Positions 14,776-25,652 of a stretch of 64,000 bases of DNA are shown here, piece by piece. The notes under the pieces are model-generated. The model was not told where the DNA came from. It searched no databases and worked only from the letters and a program-made list of their open reading frames with translations. This stretch comes from Populus alba. Its lineage: Eukaryota; Streptophyta; Magnoliopsida; Malpighiales; Salicaceae. Each line of letters begins with the position of its first letter. Position 1 is the first letter of the stretch. Location: positions 12,946,147 through 13,010,146 of the forward strand of contig NC_133297.1 in NCBI RefSeq assembly GCF_005239225.2. The letters run 5' to 3'. Position numbers and translations under genes: made by a program.

Positions 14776-17700
14776 CAACTTTTGAAGGCAATGCCACAGC
14801 AACGGCCTCAATTACCACAACAATTTCAACAACAGAATATACCTTTGAGGTCTCCTGTAAAACCAGTGTATGAACCTGGGATGTGTGCCCGTCGTCTCAC
14901 AAATTACATGCATCAACAGCAGCGCAGACCTGAAGTAAGTTTTCCTTGTGAAGATTTTGTTCTAACTGTTTCCTTTTGGCTGCTTTGATTCGTAATAGCT
15001 CCTACTTTCCTTTTAGGACAATAACATTGAATTCTGGAGGAAATTTGTCGCCGAGTTCTTTGCTCCCCATTCAAAAAAGAAGTGGTGTGTTTCTATGTAT
15101 GGAAGTGGCCGGCAAACAACTGGTGTTTTCCCTCAGGTCTGCTGCTAGAGAAAACTTGGTGATTTTAAAAAACTATTATTGTGCTGTAGATTCAATCAAG
15201 CACTTTTATACTGGTGTCTTAGGTGAAAGTAGACAAGTTAGGAATAACATTTCAAAGATACATGCATATTCATAGTATCTTCTAAATGTTCTCTTTGGAT
15301 GCTTTGTTTCAAATCCAGAGAACAAAAAGATGCTCCCATGATACACATGCTAGAAAAGTTAATTATAAGGGTTTGGTAGAACTGCTTTTTTAATTTCTTG
15401 TAGAGCCAATTATGAATGCAAATTGTAACAATTTGTGCAAGTGTTGCAGGACGTATGGCATTGTGAGATTTGCAATCGCAAGCCAGGCCGTGGTTTTGGT
15501 ATGTTGTTAGATCTTCAAAATCTTTGTTGTTCTTTGCATGTTGTTTTTGGTCACAGATGATACTGGCCTCGGTGCTAGTTTGAATTGGTTTGTCTCTTTG
15601 TTTTGCTGCTGCCTCCTGGATCATGTGATATCTGATTTTGGTATCCTGTACTTTCAGAGGCAACTGTTGAGGTTCTTCCTAGGCTTTTCAAAATCAAATA
15701 TGAAAGTGGCACTTTGGAAGAACTTCTTTATGTTGATATGCCACGTGAATATCAAAACTCATCTGGTCAAATTGTCCTGGATTATGCAAAAGCAATACAA
15801 GAGAGTGTTTTTGAGCAACTTCGCGTTGTTCGTGATGGTCAGCTGCGGATAGTCTTCTCCCCAGACTTGAAGGTTGCACATTAAGAGAAATTCCCTTTTG
15901 CTTCTATAAGCTTCTAAATTCTTCAGGAAGTGTTAGCTGATTTTTTCTGTGTCCTGTTCGTCCATTATTTTGCCAGATATGCTCTTGGGAGTTTTGTGCT
16001 CGGCGCCATGAAGAGCTAATACCTCGAAGATTGTTGATACCACAGGTTAGCTGTGCTTCACTTAATTAGGGGAGAAGTTCTTTGTTACTTTTATTTCCTG
16101 TTGGAAACTATTATTAACCCACGCTGGCTGATTGACACTATGATATGTTCAACACTGGGTAACATGAGCTTGTTGCTCTTTCTATGACTATCTGATATTA
16201 CATCACTGTTTATTTATAAATTTATGAGATTGTGATCTTAAGAGCTAAACCATGTCTGAACTTGTGTAATTGTGCTATTTTCTGCTCACCTGTCTCAACT
16301 TCTCTCTCTCTATTGTAATAAATCTTTTTCAAACAACATTCTTGATGCATGAGAAATATCATCTATTAGAGTAATCCATGTATGTTGTTCATTGGAAGTG
16401 AAATTAATTGAATTTGTTTAGTTTGAAGTGCCATCATTTTTAGCTGTGTTTTTTTCCCTTAAATGTTATGCATCTTCTGGGTACTGGTGTTTGTTTAACC
16501 CACAGCAGTTGGAAGATTTGTGCTTCCATTGAGATGGTTGGTGGACCAGGATCATATAAACGAACTAAATTGAGGCTTGATACCGGTGAATGTTTGATAT
16601 TTTGACTTGTTTGAATGTATATTTGTAGATTTTGTATGGACTTGCTGTTAGCAGAGTCTGGTTTGTGGCCCTGTTCATATCCTTAGAAGGGCTAAGGAAC
16701 CTAAATATCCAGTTTATCACAAACAAACATTGATGTTAAGTAATGCCTAGTGGAAGCGTTTTGTTTGTTCTGCTTATTATGTTCTGCTATTTTCTACGTG
16801 GTTTATGGCCCTGTTGATTTTTGTGAAATAACCTAAGTACCCTTAACTTCCAGTTCACTACCCATACTGATGCTCAGTTCATCACTGAAGAAACCTCTGT
16901 GTTAAGTGATTAATGATAAGGATTAAGGTTTTTGCTATGTGATATGGTATCTAGGAGTTAGAACATAATTCCTGCTTACAACTGCAACTCGAGTATTCAG
17001 TGTTTTTCTTTATATTTGTAGGTAAGTCAGCTTGGTGCTGCAGCTCAAAGGTACCAGGCTGCTACTCAAAATGCATCATCCAACTTATCTATCCCGGAGT
17101 TGCAAAATAATTGTAACTTGTAAGTTTTCTCGCCACATTATGTTTGTTTTGACCAACCATGAGCTTTTGGTTGAGCATGCACTTTATGTTTTTACCTTTT
17201 GTGGTTACTAGAATCTGTTTGCAGTATTAATTACAACAAAGTTGATGCAATTATTTGAGTACCATTGCTCTGTCAATCAAGATCAATGTCTTAAAATATT
17301 TCCTATATATGTGCATGACAATCTTTCATTCATTTGTCAAGTTGAATTTATGTTGTGTGAACATGCTTCTGAATGTAAATGTAACTAATACTTGGTTATT
17401 ATGTATCATCTTTGCTTAGCATGTCCATGAGGGAGATGAGATTACGCTGTCAGTTACTCCATTTCAACACAGTTTTTCTATTCTTCATTGGATAATTTAA
17501 GAGATGAACGTCTGAGGAATATTTTTGGTTGAGACTGGAGCAAGTATTTTTTTACTTAGATTTAGGGCACATCGGGAATGCAATTTACATTACCACAAAG
17601 TGAGAAAAGTCACGCACCCTCCAATGCATCCTTTATGGTAGGCCGTGTTTTATAGTGTAGTTGCTTTGACTTATTGTCTCAGCAACTGCAGAAATTTTTG

Positions 17701-20259
17701 TTTTTACAAGTTCTTTATCCTTGTATTATATGAACTGTTCTACATGAGCGCAATGAGAAATTTGTCATTTTTGTAATACATGTATGGTGATGTCCATGCC
17801 TTCTATCTATTATTGATGAGTTATCTTTCTTTAGGTTTGTTGCATCAGCTCGCCAACTGGCAAAAGCCTTGGAAGTGCCATTAGTAAATGATCTAGGATA
17901 TACAAAGAGATATGTGCGGTGCCTTCAGGTGACATTCCAACTCCTATTAGAGTCATTGTGGTTTGTGAATGTCCTTGTTGTTTGCTAAGGGCTAAAAGTC
18001 ACTGGTAGCGCACATTTTCTACATTTAGTAGTGTGACTGGATGCATGTCTCGGACTCTGAGCTCACTACAAATGTTGGTGATGAGATCCTTTGGGTTTGA
18101 AATATTAGTGCCTTCAATTTCAGCTTTACAAGTTCAAGTTCATACTTTTCTTTATTCTTATTTGCAGTTAAGATCTGAATTGTTTTCTGGTATTCAATGC
18201 ATGTGCGCTCCAATGTTGTCCTTTTGCTCATTGCAGTGAATTTGTTCAAAGTCATGCCTAGAAAAATTGTCTTCTCGACTACATCTTTCAGGATATGTTA
18301 AAGTGTCTGTTAGGTTTGGCATGATTTTCTTTGAGGACCTGTAACATAATGAATATGGATGGCTCAATTTCGTACAAGATTTGGCAGTTGCTTTGCTTTT
18401 ACGTCATCTTCCATTATGCTTGCTCTCTTCTAGCAAATACAATGGTTTAAGAGCTGCTGTTGAACTAGAATATCATGATTTCTGTACGCTTCTAGCCTCC
18501 ATGCAAATATATACTCTTTTTTACCCAGTTGCTCGTTGTACCCCCTCATCCTTTATCTTTTATAGATTAATCAACATCTGTATAATATATTGTGGCATTG
18601 ATTTGCCCCTGTAATTGTAAATTCCATTTCTACCATGGTGTTTGGAATTGTGACTCGGAAATATCTGAAGGTCTGAACTGCTGGTTTTATTGCTATAAGC
18701 TGTATATTCATTTAAACTCACATTGAAACTCTTGCAGTGATACGGGTTTGTAGATTTTTTTGATATCTAATGAATGCTGTTTGAAGTCAGACTGCCTCTG
18801 CCTGCTTATCCTATCCTTTTAACAAATCTGTCACAAACAGCTGAAAATGATCTTAATTATTTTGTTAACATCATTTGCATATTATTCCTTGAAGTCTGGA
18901 TATGGCATCTGAAAAGATTTTTATCTGTAAAAATGTCAAGTGAAAAATGGTGATTTTCAAGGATGTTTCATGATATTTCGCTGAAGCTATATGCAGTATG
19001 ATTGAATTTTTTTTTTCTCATAATAATTTGTTCAATATCATTGCAGATATCAGAAGTGGTAAATAGTATGAAAGACTTGATTGATTATAGCCGAGAAACA
19101 GGAACTGGACCAATGGGTAAGTTTGACGGGTTCTTGATTGGGTTATTATTTTAACTTTCTTGTTTGTAATTTTCTGATGTGGTCCTAATGAAATGATCCC
19201 TGAAAAAGTTCATGCTGATTGTGACGTGGCAGTGATGATCATGCATATCACCAATATACCTTGTTGTCCAATCTGGGCTCAATTATCTATCTATTTTTTT
19301 TGTTTTCAGAGAGTTTGTCCAAGTTCCCTAGGAGGACAGGTGCTTCAATTGGGTTTCATAGTCAAGCTCAACAGCCTGAGGAACAGCAACAACAACAGCA
19401 AACAATAACTGCGAACTCAAATAGTGATCAAAGTTCTGCCCAAGCCACAATGCAAATTGCTGCTAGCAATGGTATGGCTAGTGTAAATAACTCACTCAAC
19501 ACAGCATCTGCAACTACCTATGCCAGCGCTATTGTTGGGCTTCTCCACCAAAATTCTATGAATTCAAGACAACAAAATTCTATCAATAATGCAAGCAGTC
19601 CCTTTGGAGGAAACTCTGTTCAGATTCCATCTCCTGGTTCCTCCAGTACGATTCCACAGGCACAACCTAACCCTTCTCCTTTCCAGTCGCCGACACCATC
19701 CTCGTCTAATAATCCTCCACAAGCATCTCATAGTGCCTTGACAGCTGTAAATCACATTAGTTCCACAAATTCACCAGCAAATATTCCATTGCAACAGCCA
19801 ACCCTTTCTGGCGAGGCTGACCATGGTGATTCTCAAAGCTCTGTCCAGAAATTCATACATGACATGATGTTAACCAGCCAACTTACTGGAACTGGTGGCA
19901 TGGTTGGGGTTGGTTCGTTGGGGAATGATGTGAAAAATGTCAATGGAATTTTGCCAACAGGTAATAATACGGTTCTTAATGGTGGAAATGGCCTGGTGGG
20001 AAATGGGGCAGTCAATAGTTCTGGAGTAGGGGGTTCTGGATATGGGACTATGGGTGGACTTGCGCAGTCTGTAATGGTCAATGGGATCAGAGCTGCAATG
20101 GGTAATAACTCAATGATGAATGGTCGGATGGGCATGCCATCGATGGTACGAGACCAGAGCATGAATCATCAACAGGATTTGGGGAACCAACTGCTTAATG
20201 GGCTAGGAGCAGTTAATGGGTTAAGTAATCTTCAGTTTGATTGGAAACCATCCCCTTGA
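13818..20259 (+). CDS. SEU: SEUSS-like transcriptional co-repressor (LDB/LIM-domain-binding family), frameshifted in poly-Q
   Basis: Plant SEUSS proteins are nuclear adaptors that join LEUNIG-type Gro/TLE co-repressors to DNA-binding factors, for example in floral organ identity genes. Coding exons read from splice sites: 13818-14934, 15017-15136, 15450-15498, 15658-15872, 15977-16045, 17022-17119, 17835-17928, 19047-19116, 19310-20259. The N-terminus is Q-rich with repeated VKLE motifs. The conserved LDB-like core starts at EPGMCARRLTNYM and runs through FWRKFVAEFFAP, WCVSMYGSGRQTTGVFPQ, VWHCEICNRKPGRGFEATVE and RRHEELIPRRLLIPQ to YSRETGTGPM. The C-terminal region is Q/S/N-rich and ends in QFDWKPSP. 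The exon sum is 2782 nt, one base more than a multiple of three. The extra base lies at about 14736-14744, where the frame switches on entering the CAG tract. Without it the product would be about 926 residues, slightly longer than Arabidopsis SEU. Family assignment is very secure; intactness is not. Confidence 0.93.
14583..14776 (+). repeat. CAG/CAA poly-glutamine microsatellites inside the SEUSS-like exon
   Basis: Blocks of CAG/CAA with interspersed CAT codons occur at 14583-14656 and a purer (CAG)n at 14744-14776. They encode poly-Q in the co-repressor's activation-domain-like N-terminus. The second block is where the reading frame is displaced by one base. Such tracts expand and contract readily and are also error-prone in assemblies. 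Confidence 0.9.
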
Positions 20260-21265
20260 AGGTTCTGTTAATTATATTGATGTCTCAGCAGCTGCTTGTG
20301 CGGTACAAGTGTGGGCAGAATTTCATAAAAGCCTTGTGAAGATGGCATTACACCAAGGAATAGCTTGAGGGCGTGCTTCCCACTTTGTACTAATTTTCGA
20401 GGAAAAGTAAACATATAGCATAGTGTTTTATCAAAGAAATGTTAAATCCTCCTTGAGTTGCCTCATTTACTTCTAATTGTTTTCCTAATTATGATTCAAT
20501 GCAGCCTCTTTTCTAACTAACAGTCTTGGAATGGGAATTCAGGGAGGGATAGCTGTCTGGTTGAGAGCCCTTTCCACGTGTAGTTCCTGCTCATTTTCAA
20601 GTCATCATTCATGAAAATACATCAAGTGTTGATGGATATGCTCATCAGTTCCATTTTTAGGGTTATCTCAGAGCCCATGTGTATTTTATTGCGTTGTATT
20701 CTTTTCAGTTTCCTCTTACCCCTGTCTATAGACTCCGCGTCATTGAATTTTGTTGACCTGGTGGTTAAGCTCAAGAATGGTGATGCTCGATAAGTGATTC
20801 CCTGATTTGAAACACTAGGCTGAAATTAAGTGGTGAGGTAGGGAGGCTAGTGAAGTGTTAAATCTTGTCTGTCTTTAGATCTTGCCAACTGGCAACTAAT
20901 TTTTCTATTATTGCTCAGCATTGATTAATCAAATTATTATAATGGTGACATCTCACTTAAAACTTGAAAGCACGATTAGAAGCTGTGGCAAATCAGAGAA
21001 CATGGTCTGATCTTTAGATGAATGGAGATGCATGTGATTTCCAAATTTAATAAGAGCCTTCCAAGGCGCTGCATGATAGGCTTAAATGGATTTCTGTGCA
21101 TTTACAAATGGAGGAAAGACAGTTCATAAGCTGAAGAAATAGTGATGCTCATTGGGCTATCAATTTGAACAAGAACTGAATTCGTAGTGACATTTACATT
21201 ATGCAAGAGAGTTTAGATAGCTATGCACTTATAGCTCCGTCATAGCTCTACATAACTTGTTGTTT
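20260..21265. other. 3' UTR of the SEUSS-like gene and convergent intergenic space
   Basis: The sequence after the SEUSS-like stop has moderate base composition for several hundred bases, consistent with a 3' UTR. The convergent thioredoxin gene ends at 21266. I see no additional reading frame with a recognisable domain and no RNA gene. Confidence 0.6.
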
Positions 21266-22125
21266 TCAAACATCAATATACTTCTCTATGGAGCTAGACA
21301 GGGTGGTCTTTGGCACTGCTCCAATTACACTTTCTTTCTTCTCTCCTTTCTTGAAAAACAGCACCGTTGGTATGCTTCTTATTCCATACTTTGTGGCAAT
21401 GCTAGGGCAGTCATCGGTGTTTACTTTGTAACAAGCTATCTTTCCTGCATATTCTTGTGCCAGTTCCTCGATTACTGGTGCTATCATTTTACAAGGTCCG
21501 CACCATGGTGCCCAAAACTCCACCAGAACAGGGGTGTCGCCTCCAATCACAGCATCCCAGCTTGCATCTGTCGCTACTTGAACTGCACTTTTCAAGCATT
21601 TGCATGTATCAGATTTCAGGAATACTCATCCTCAAGGAAAAAAAGGAAGAAACTGATTAATTTATTGAAGATTTTATCCTTCCATTTAATAGTCTCCTGC
21701 GATTAAATAAGGAGATATATGGAGAGGAAAATATCAGGGGCGATCTAATTTTAACTCAATTTAATTTCGTTTACTTCCTTCAAGAAGTACGTAGCCTAAG
21801 CCCACTGACTAAGAAGGGATTAGTAACTATATACTTCCATTCCTTGCATGATGTTCTAGTAAACAAGAGACGCATAAAAAGCTGCCCAGGTAGAATTTGG
21901 CAAACCTGCATCTACAGCTTCACGAGCTTTGCAGACAATGCGGGATTCTTGGCATCTGCTTCTCAATGAGGGAGGAAAGGACGAAGAAGGTGAAGATAAT
22001 AACAAATTGGATGTGTTCAGTCCCTTAGATGTTGGCAATTGAAGCTTTTCCACAGGAGCAAATGGATGACAAACACCAGCTCTGGTGGTGCTCACCGAAC
22101 TAACTTGGAAACAATTCTTCAAAGC

Positions 22126-22128
<3 letters not shown>
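21266..22128 (-). CDS. Chloroplast thioredoxin, m-type
   Basis: This is a small dithiol-disulfide oxidoreductase of the chloroplast stroma. M-type thioredoxins receive electrons from ferredoxin-thioredoxin reductase and reduce Calvin-cycle and related targets. There are two exons on the minus strand, 22128-21906 and 21582-21266. The intron of 323 bp joins AREAVDA to VQVATDAS in frame, and the product is 179 residues. Residues 1 to about 68 are a Ser/Leu-rich, acid-poor transit peptide ([18 protein letters not shown]...). The mature domain has the WCGPC active site at 101-105, the conserved [15 protein letters not shown] context and the cis-Pro segment [13 protein letters not shown]. Length and architecture are normal for the family. 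A (CT)n microsatellite lies directly upstream of the start, probably in the 5' UTR. The copy appears intact. Another plastid class (x or f) is less likely given the sequence around the active site. Confidence 0.9.

Positions 22129-22130
<2 letters not shown>

Positions 22131-22157
<27 letters not shown>
22131..22157. repeat. (CT)n microsatellite at the thioredoxin 5' end
   Basis: About 13 CT units lie immediately upstream of the thioredoxin start codon (GA on the transcribed-sense strand). The tract is probably within its 5' UTR. Confidence 0.9.
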
Positions 22158-22160
<3 letters not shown>

Positions 22161-22979
22161 GAGTGATGATATATCTTTTTACAGGTTATGGAGTTTGGAA
22201 AGAATCATGAAAAGGGGGTTGTGGCTTTGGTCTCTCGGACAAGAGTTTTACAAGATCTTTATTTTATTTTTATTTTTTCTATTTTTTTTCTTTTTAATCC
22301 TTTAAATTGCTTATCTCTAACTTTTCAGCAGGGATATGCTCTCAAAATCGTGAGGTGGTAAAGGGTTTGGTTTTCATGTGGACGACATTTTATGAATTGA
22401 GCTCACAAAGAAAAATCTAAAAGATCCAATTATGAGAAATATTTTTCCATCCTTTAAGAGAAGGAAAAATCGTGAGGTGGTAAAGGGTTGCAAGAAATAT
22501 CGAATGTTTCTTGTTGGCTAAGGTTACAAGCCAGGGAATAATCTCACGACACAAATTACATTGCTCGAGAAAGACATGCATACGAGGAATGTTAATTGTT
22601 AAAATGATGTTTTTTTTAGATTTTTTTAAAAAAATCTTTTTAATATTATCACATTAAAATCATATAAAAATACTATAATATTTTTTCAAATAAAAAGTAA
22701 TTTAATCAAAAAAAAAAAAAACACTCTCCACCACTAGCAAACGTTGTGAGCCACGAGGCCTTTATCCATCCTCCCATTGATGATAATTCAACATCAATCA
22801 CCCTCACGAGCTCCCCTGTAATTAGGTCTAATCACTTCTGCCAAGAGGACCGCTTCTTATCATGGAAGTCTCGTTCGTCCAGATGTTCGAGGCCCGGCAT
22901 GTTGTTGGTCTGGCTTGAGGCTGCTCTGGGCTAATTTGCTTTTGTGCTTTCGTTGTTTGTTGCTTTTTCACTGGGTCTC

Positions 22980-23205
22980 AGGCCCACCTATTTTTATCTT
23001 CTGGTAATTATTACTTTTTAAATAATTTTTTCATATTAAAATACATATCAATAATATTTTTTTATTTTTTAAAAATTATTTTTAATAACAACATATCAAA
23101 ACGATCTAAAACATATAAATCATATTAAATTTTAATAAAAAATAAAAATTTGAATTTTTTAAAAATGGTGTTTCAACCGCGTTCTCAAACAGTTTTTTAA
23201 CTTCG
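22980..23205 (-). repeat. AT-rich non-autonomous repeat, partial
   Basis: Read on the minus strand, the sequence starts with AACGCGGTTGAAACACC and then an A/T-rich body with the signature TAGATCGTTTTGATATGTTG. I recognise this as the layout of a very abundant short repeat in poplar intergenic DNA. A related A/T-rich fragment lies at 22598-22715. The outer end is degenerate and no target-site duplication was identified. Confidence 0.35.
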
Positions 23206-23212
23206 TTGTGTT

Positions 23213-23213
23213 C

Positions 23214-23245
<32 letters not shown>
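23213..23245 (+). repeat. (AG)n microsatellite
   Basis: About 16 AG units occur in non-coding DNA just upstream of the kinase pseudogene. Confidence 0.9.
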
Positions 23246-23282
23246 AAATACTTATACAATATTTTATCAAGTGAGCGAAAAT

Positions 23283-24636
23283 GAAGGCTATTGGCACTGA
23301 AATTTGATGGCATAGTTTCTGCTTACAACAGTGAAAATGGACAAATGTGTGCAAAGAAGGAAGTGAGGGTTATTTCTGATGATCAGAACTCAAATGAATG
23401 TCTCAAACAACTGAATCAGGTTTCGCTCTCATTTTCTCCTCCTACAACCAAGAACTTATATTTGCATTTTTTTCTTATGGAATAGCCTCTGAAATCAGAA
23501 AAATGAGGAGTAATATGTTGAATCGTTCTGTTTTGGTATGAGCAGGAGATAGCATTGCTTAGTGAACTGTCACATCCTAACATTGTTCAATATTATGGAA
23601 GCAAACTGGTATGAGCTCCTTCGCATATTTCAGCATCCCTACATCATTCGTAACATCGGATTCTGACAATGATACTTAATGTAGGGTGTGGATAATCTCC
23701 CAGTATACCTGGAGTTCGTTTCTGGGGGTTCAATCCATAAATTGCTAAGTGAGTATGGTTCGTTCTCAGAACCGCTAATACAAAATTACACCAAGCAGAT
23801 TCTTTCAGGGTTAGCTTACTTGCATGGAAGGAAGACAATGCACAGGTATTTGGCAATTTTAATAATTTCAGTTTCTTATCAGGAATCTCATCTTGTTGTC
23901 AGTGCTTCGATTGACTGAGGAATAATGTTCACTTGACAGAGATATCAAAGGTGCAAACATACTGGTCGGTCCAAACAGAGAGATTATGCCTGCTGACTTT
24001 GGCATGGCTAGACATGTAAAGTTTCTAAATGATTTCCATAATTAATTCCACTTAACATTTCTCTTATTCCACAAGATTTTTCTCATCTCCTTTTAATTGA
24101 ATCCAGATGACAACTTGTTCTTGATGCTTTCTTTTAAAGGAAGTGCTTACTGGATTACTGTCATGTTTTCTTTCTTTACGTTCATAATCTCAATATTTTT
24201 CTGCATCCTGTAAGTTCATATATCTATTAAGATTACTCATATGCAGGTTATAGAGAACACTAGTGGCTACTTCTTCCTAGTCTTGCTGTCGATATATGGA
24301 GCTTAGGGTGCACAATTCTTGAAATGGCAACTTCAAAACCTCCATGGAGCCAGTATGAGGGGGTATGATATTTTACACGTGTGAAATACTTTGACTTTCA
24401 TCGTGAGCCAAGAATTTAGGACCCAATCTTATTATCTTCTTGTTCTTCATCAGGTAGCTGCAATACTTAAGATTGCAGAGAGCAAAAATTATCCTGAAAT
24501 CCCCAGTCACCAATCAGAAGATGCACAGAGTTTTGTAAAACTATGCCTGCTGAGGGATCCATCTATACGGCCTCCAGCTTCACAACTGCTACACCACACC
24601 TTCATCGAAAACTTAAAAGACAGGAAAAATTGCTAG
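23283..24636 (+). pseudogene. MAPKKK3/YODA-type protein kinase pseudogene (kinase domain only)
   Basis: The intact family phosphorylates MAP kinase kinases in stress and developmental signalling. Decayed exons still matching the kinase domain lie at about 23283-23419, 23546-23608, 23685-23845, 23940-24015, 24107-24170, 24247-24362 and 24454-24636. Retained motifs are the beta-3 lysine (CAKKEV), HPNIVQYYGS, LEFVSGGSIHKLL, HRDIKGANILV split across an intron, and DFGMARH. Damage seen directly: there is no N-terminal regulatory region or start codon, and the Gly-rich loop is scrambled. The activation-segment exon reads LMLSFKGSAYWITVM, so the APE motif is gone. The subdomain-IX exon ([15 protein letters not shown] in one frame) is frameshifted relative to its own 5' part. 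The splice borders survive, so this is a duplicated fragment, not a retrocopy. It is very unlikely to be catalytic. Confidence 0.88.
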
Positions 24637-25652
24637 TGCCGATTTTGTGGACAACCCCTTTCCTTGCCTAACATGGAGATATCCTCCGGTAGTATTAACA
24701 ATGCTTGGATCTCATGGCACTTGCAGAATTCTTTTTCATTTGAGTTCAGAATCTCTATGATAAATTTTTACCATACAAACTAGTTCATTTCAAAGAATCA
24801 TAAAAGATTAAAAATTCTTCCTGCCCTTCTTGGCCTTTTCCAGCGGACAGCCTGCTAAAATAATGTCGTCTGATGTTGAGAAAATGTACCACATGACGTG
24901 TGATGAAAGACTTTTCTGTAAATATACATACACGTGGATATAAAACAAAATAAATACTCTGTTTTCTGGGTACGGTAATCCTTCGGTGTAGAAGAACGTG
25001 GGTTTTTCATTTTTTCCACGGTACAAACCAACATCATTGTGGCGTGGTCGCTTTTTGATCACCAAGGAGACAATGACAACCACAGAAGTGTTTCAAATGT
25101 CAGAAGCAAGTGACGGAAGCTTTGGCTTAAGTGATCATAGGATCTAACTTACAAGATTCGGAAACACCCAGTTGCAAAATGTTCGGACATAATTATGTAA
25201 CAGGCTTGAGCTTTTCCTAGAGCCAGTTCGATAGTGTATATGGAATTCCTAGATAGAAAAGCATCGACACCATGCGGCTGTGCCACCCAGGTGACATCCC
25301 CACGTTATTCATCCAAATAAATAGGTATGGGAAAGTATGGTATCATTTCCATGCCAGATTTTCTATAATATTTATACGAGGAAAAACATACTCGGTCTTT
25401 CTGCATACATACCTCCTACGGTATCACCAGGCAAACCCGATGCAATTCAGATCTTCTCAATTCAATCGGTTCAAACCAGACGGTACAAAACAATGATTAT
25501 GCATTCATTTTTTTTTTTTTGCGCGCAAGAATCCCCATTTGTAACTTTTAAAATCTAACTCGAGCGAGAATCATTGAAGATGACCCCAAAATATGAAAAA
25601 CTCTCAGCTAGTCTACGCACAAGACAACAATCGCAAATTGATCAGTCGCATC
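24637..25652. other. Intergenic space and 3' UTR of SBDS
   Basis: I see no supportable gene. Part of the right-hand end is presumably the 3' UTR of the minus-strand SBDS gene. Confidence 0.55.

Larger units (their letters stand above)
22158..23282. other. Intergenic DNA with MITE-like debris
   Basis: This lies between the thioredoxin and the kinase pseudogene. It contains an AT-rich repeat fragment at about 22598-22715, a second at about 22980-23205, and a (GA)n microsatellite at 23213-23245. A frame at 22746-22934 has no recognisable domain. Confidence 0.55.

Noticed and set aside
15238..15663. Minus-strand frame of 141 codons in SEUSS introns 3-4
   Set aside because: It overlaps coding exon 4 and part of exon 5 on the opposite strand and has no domain.
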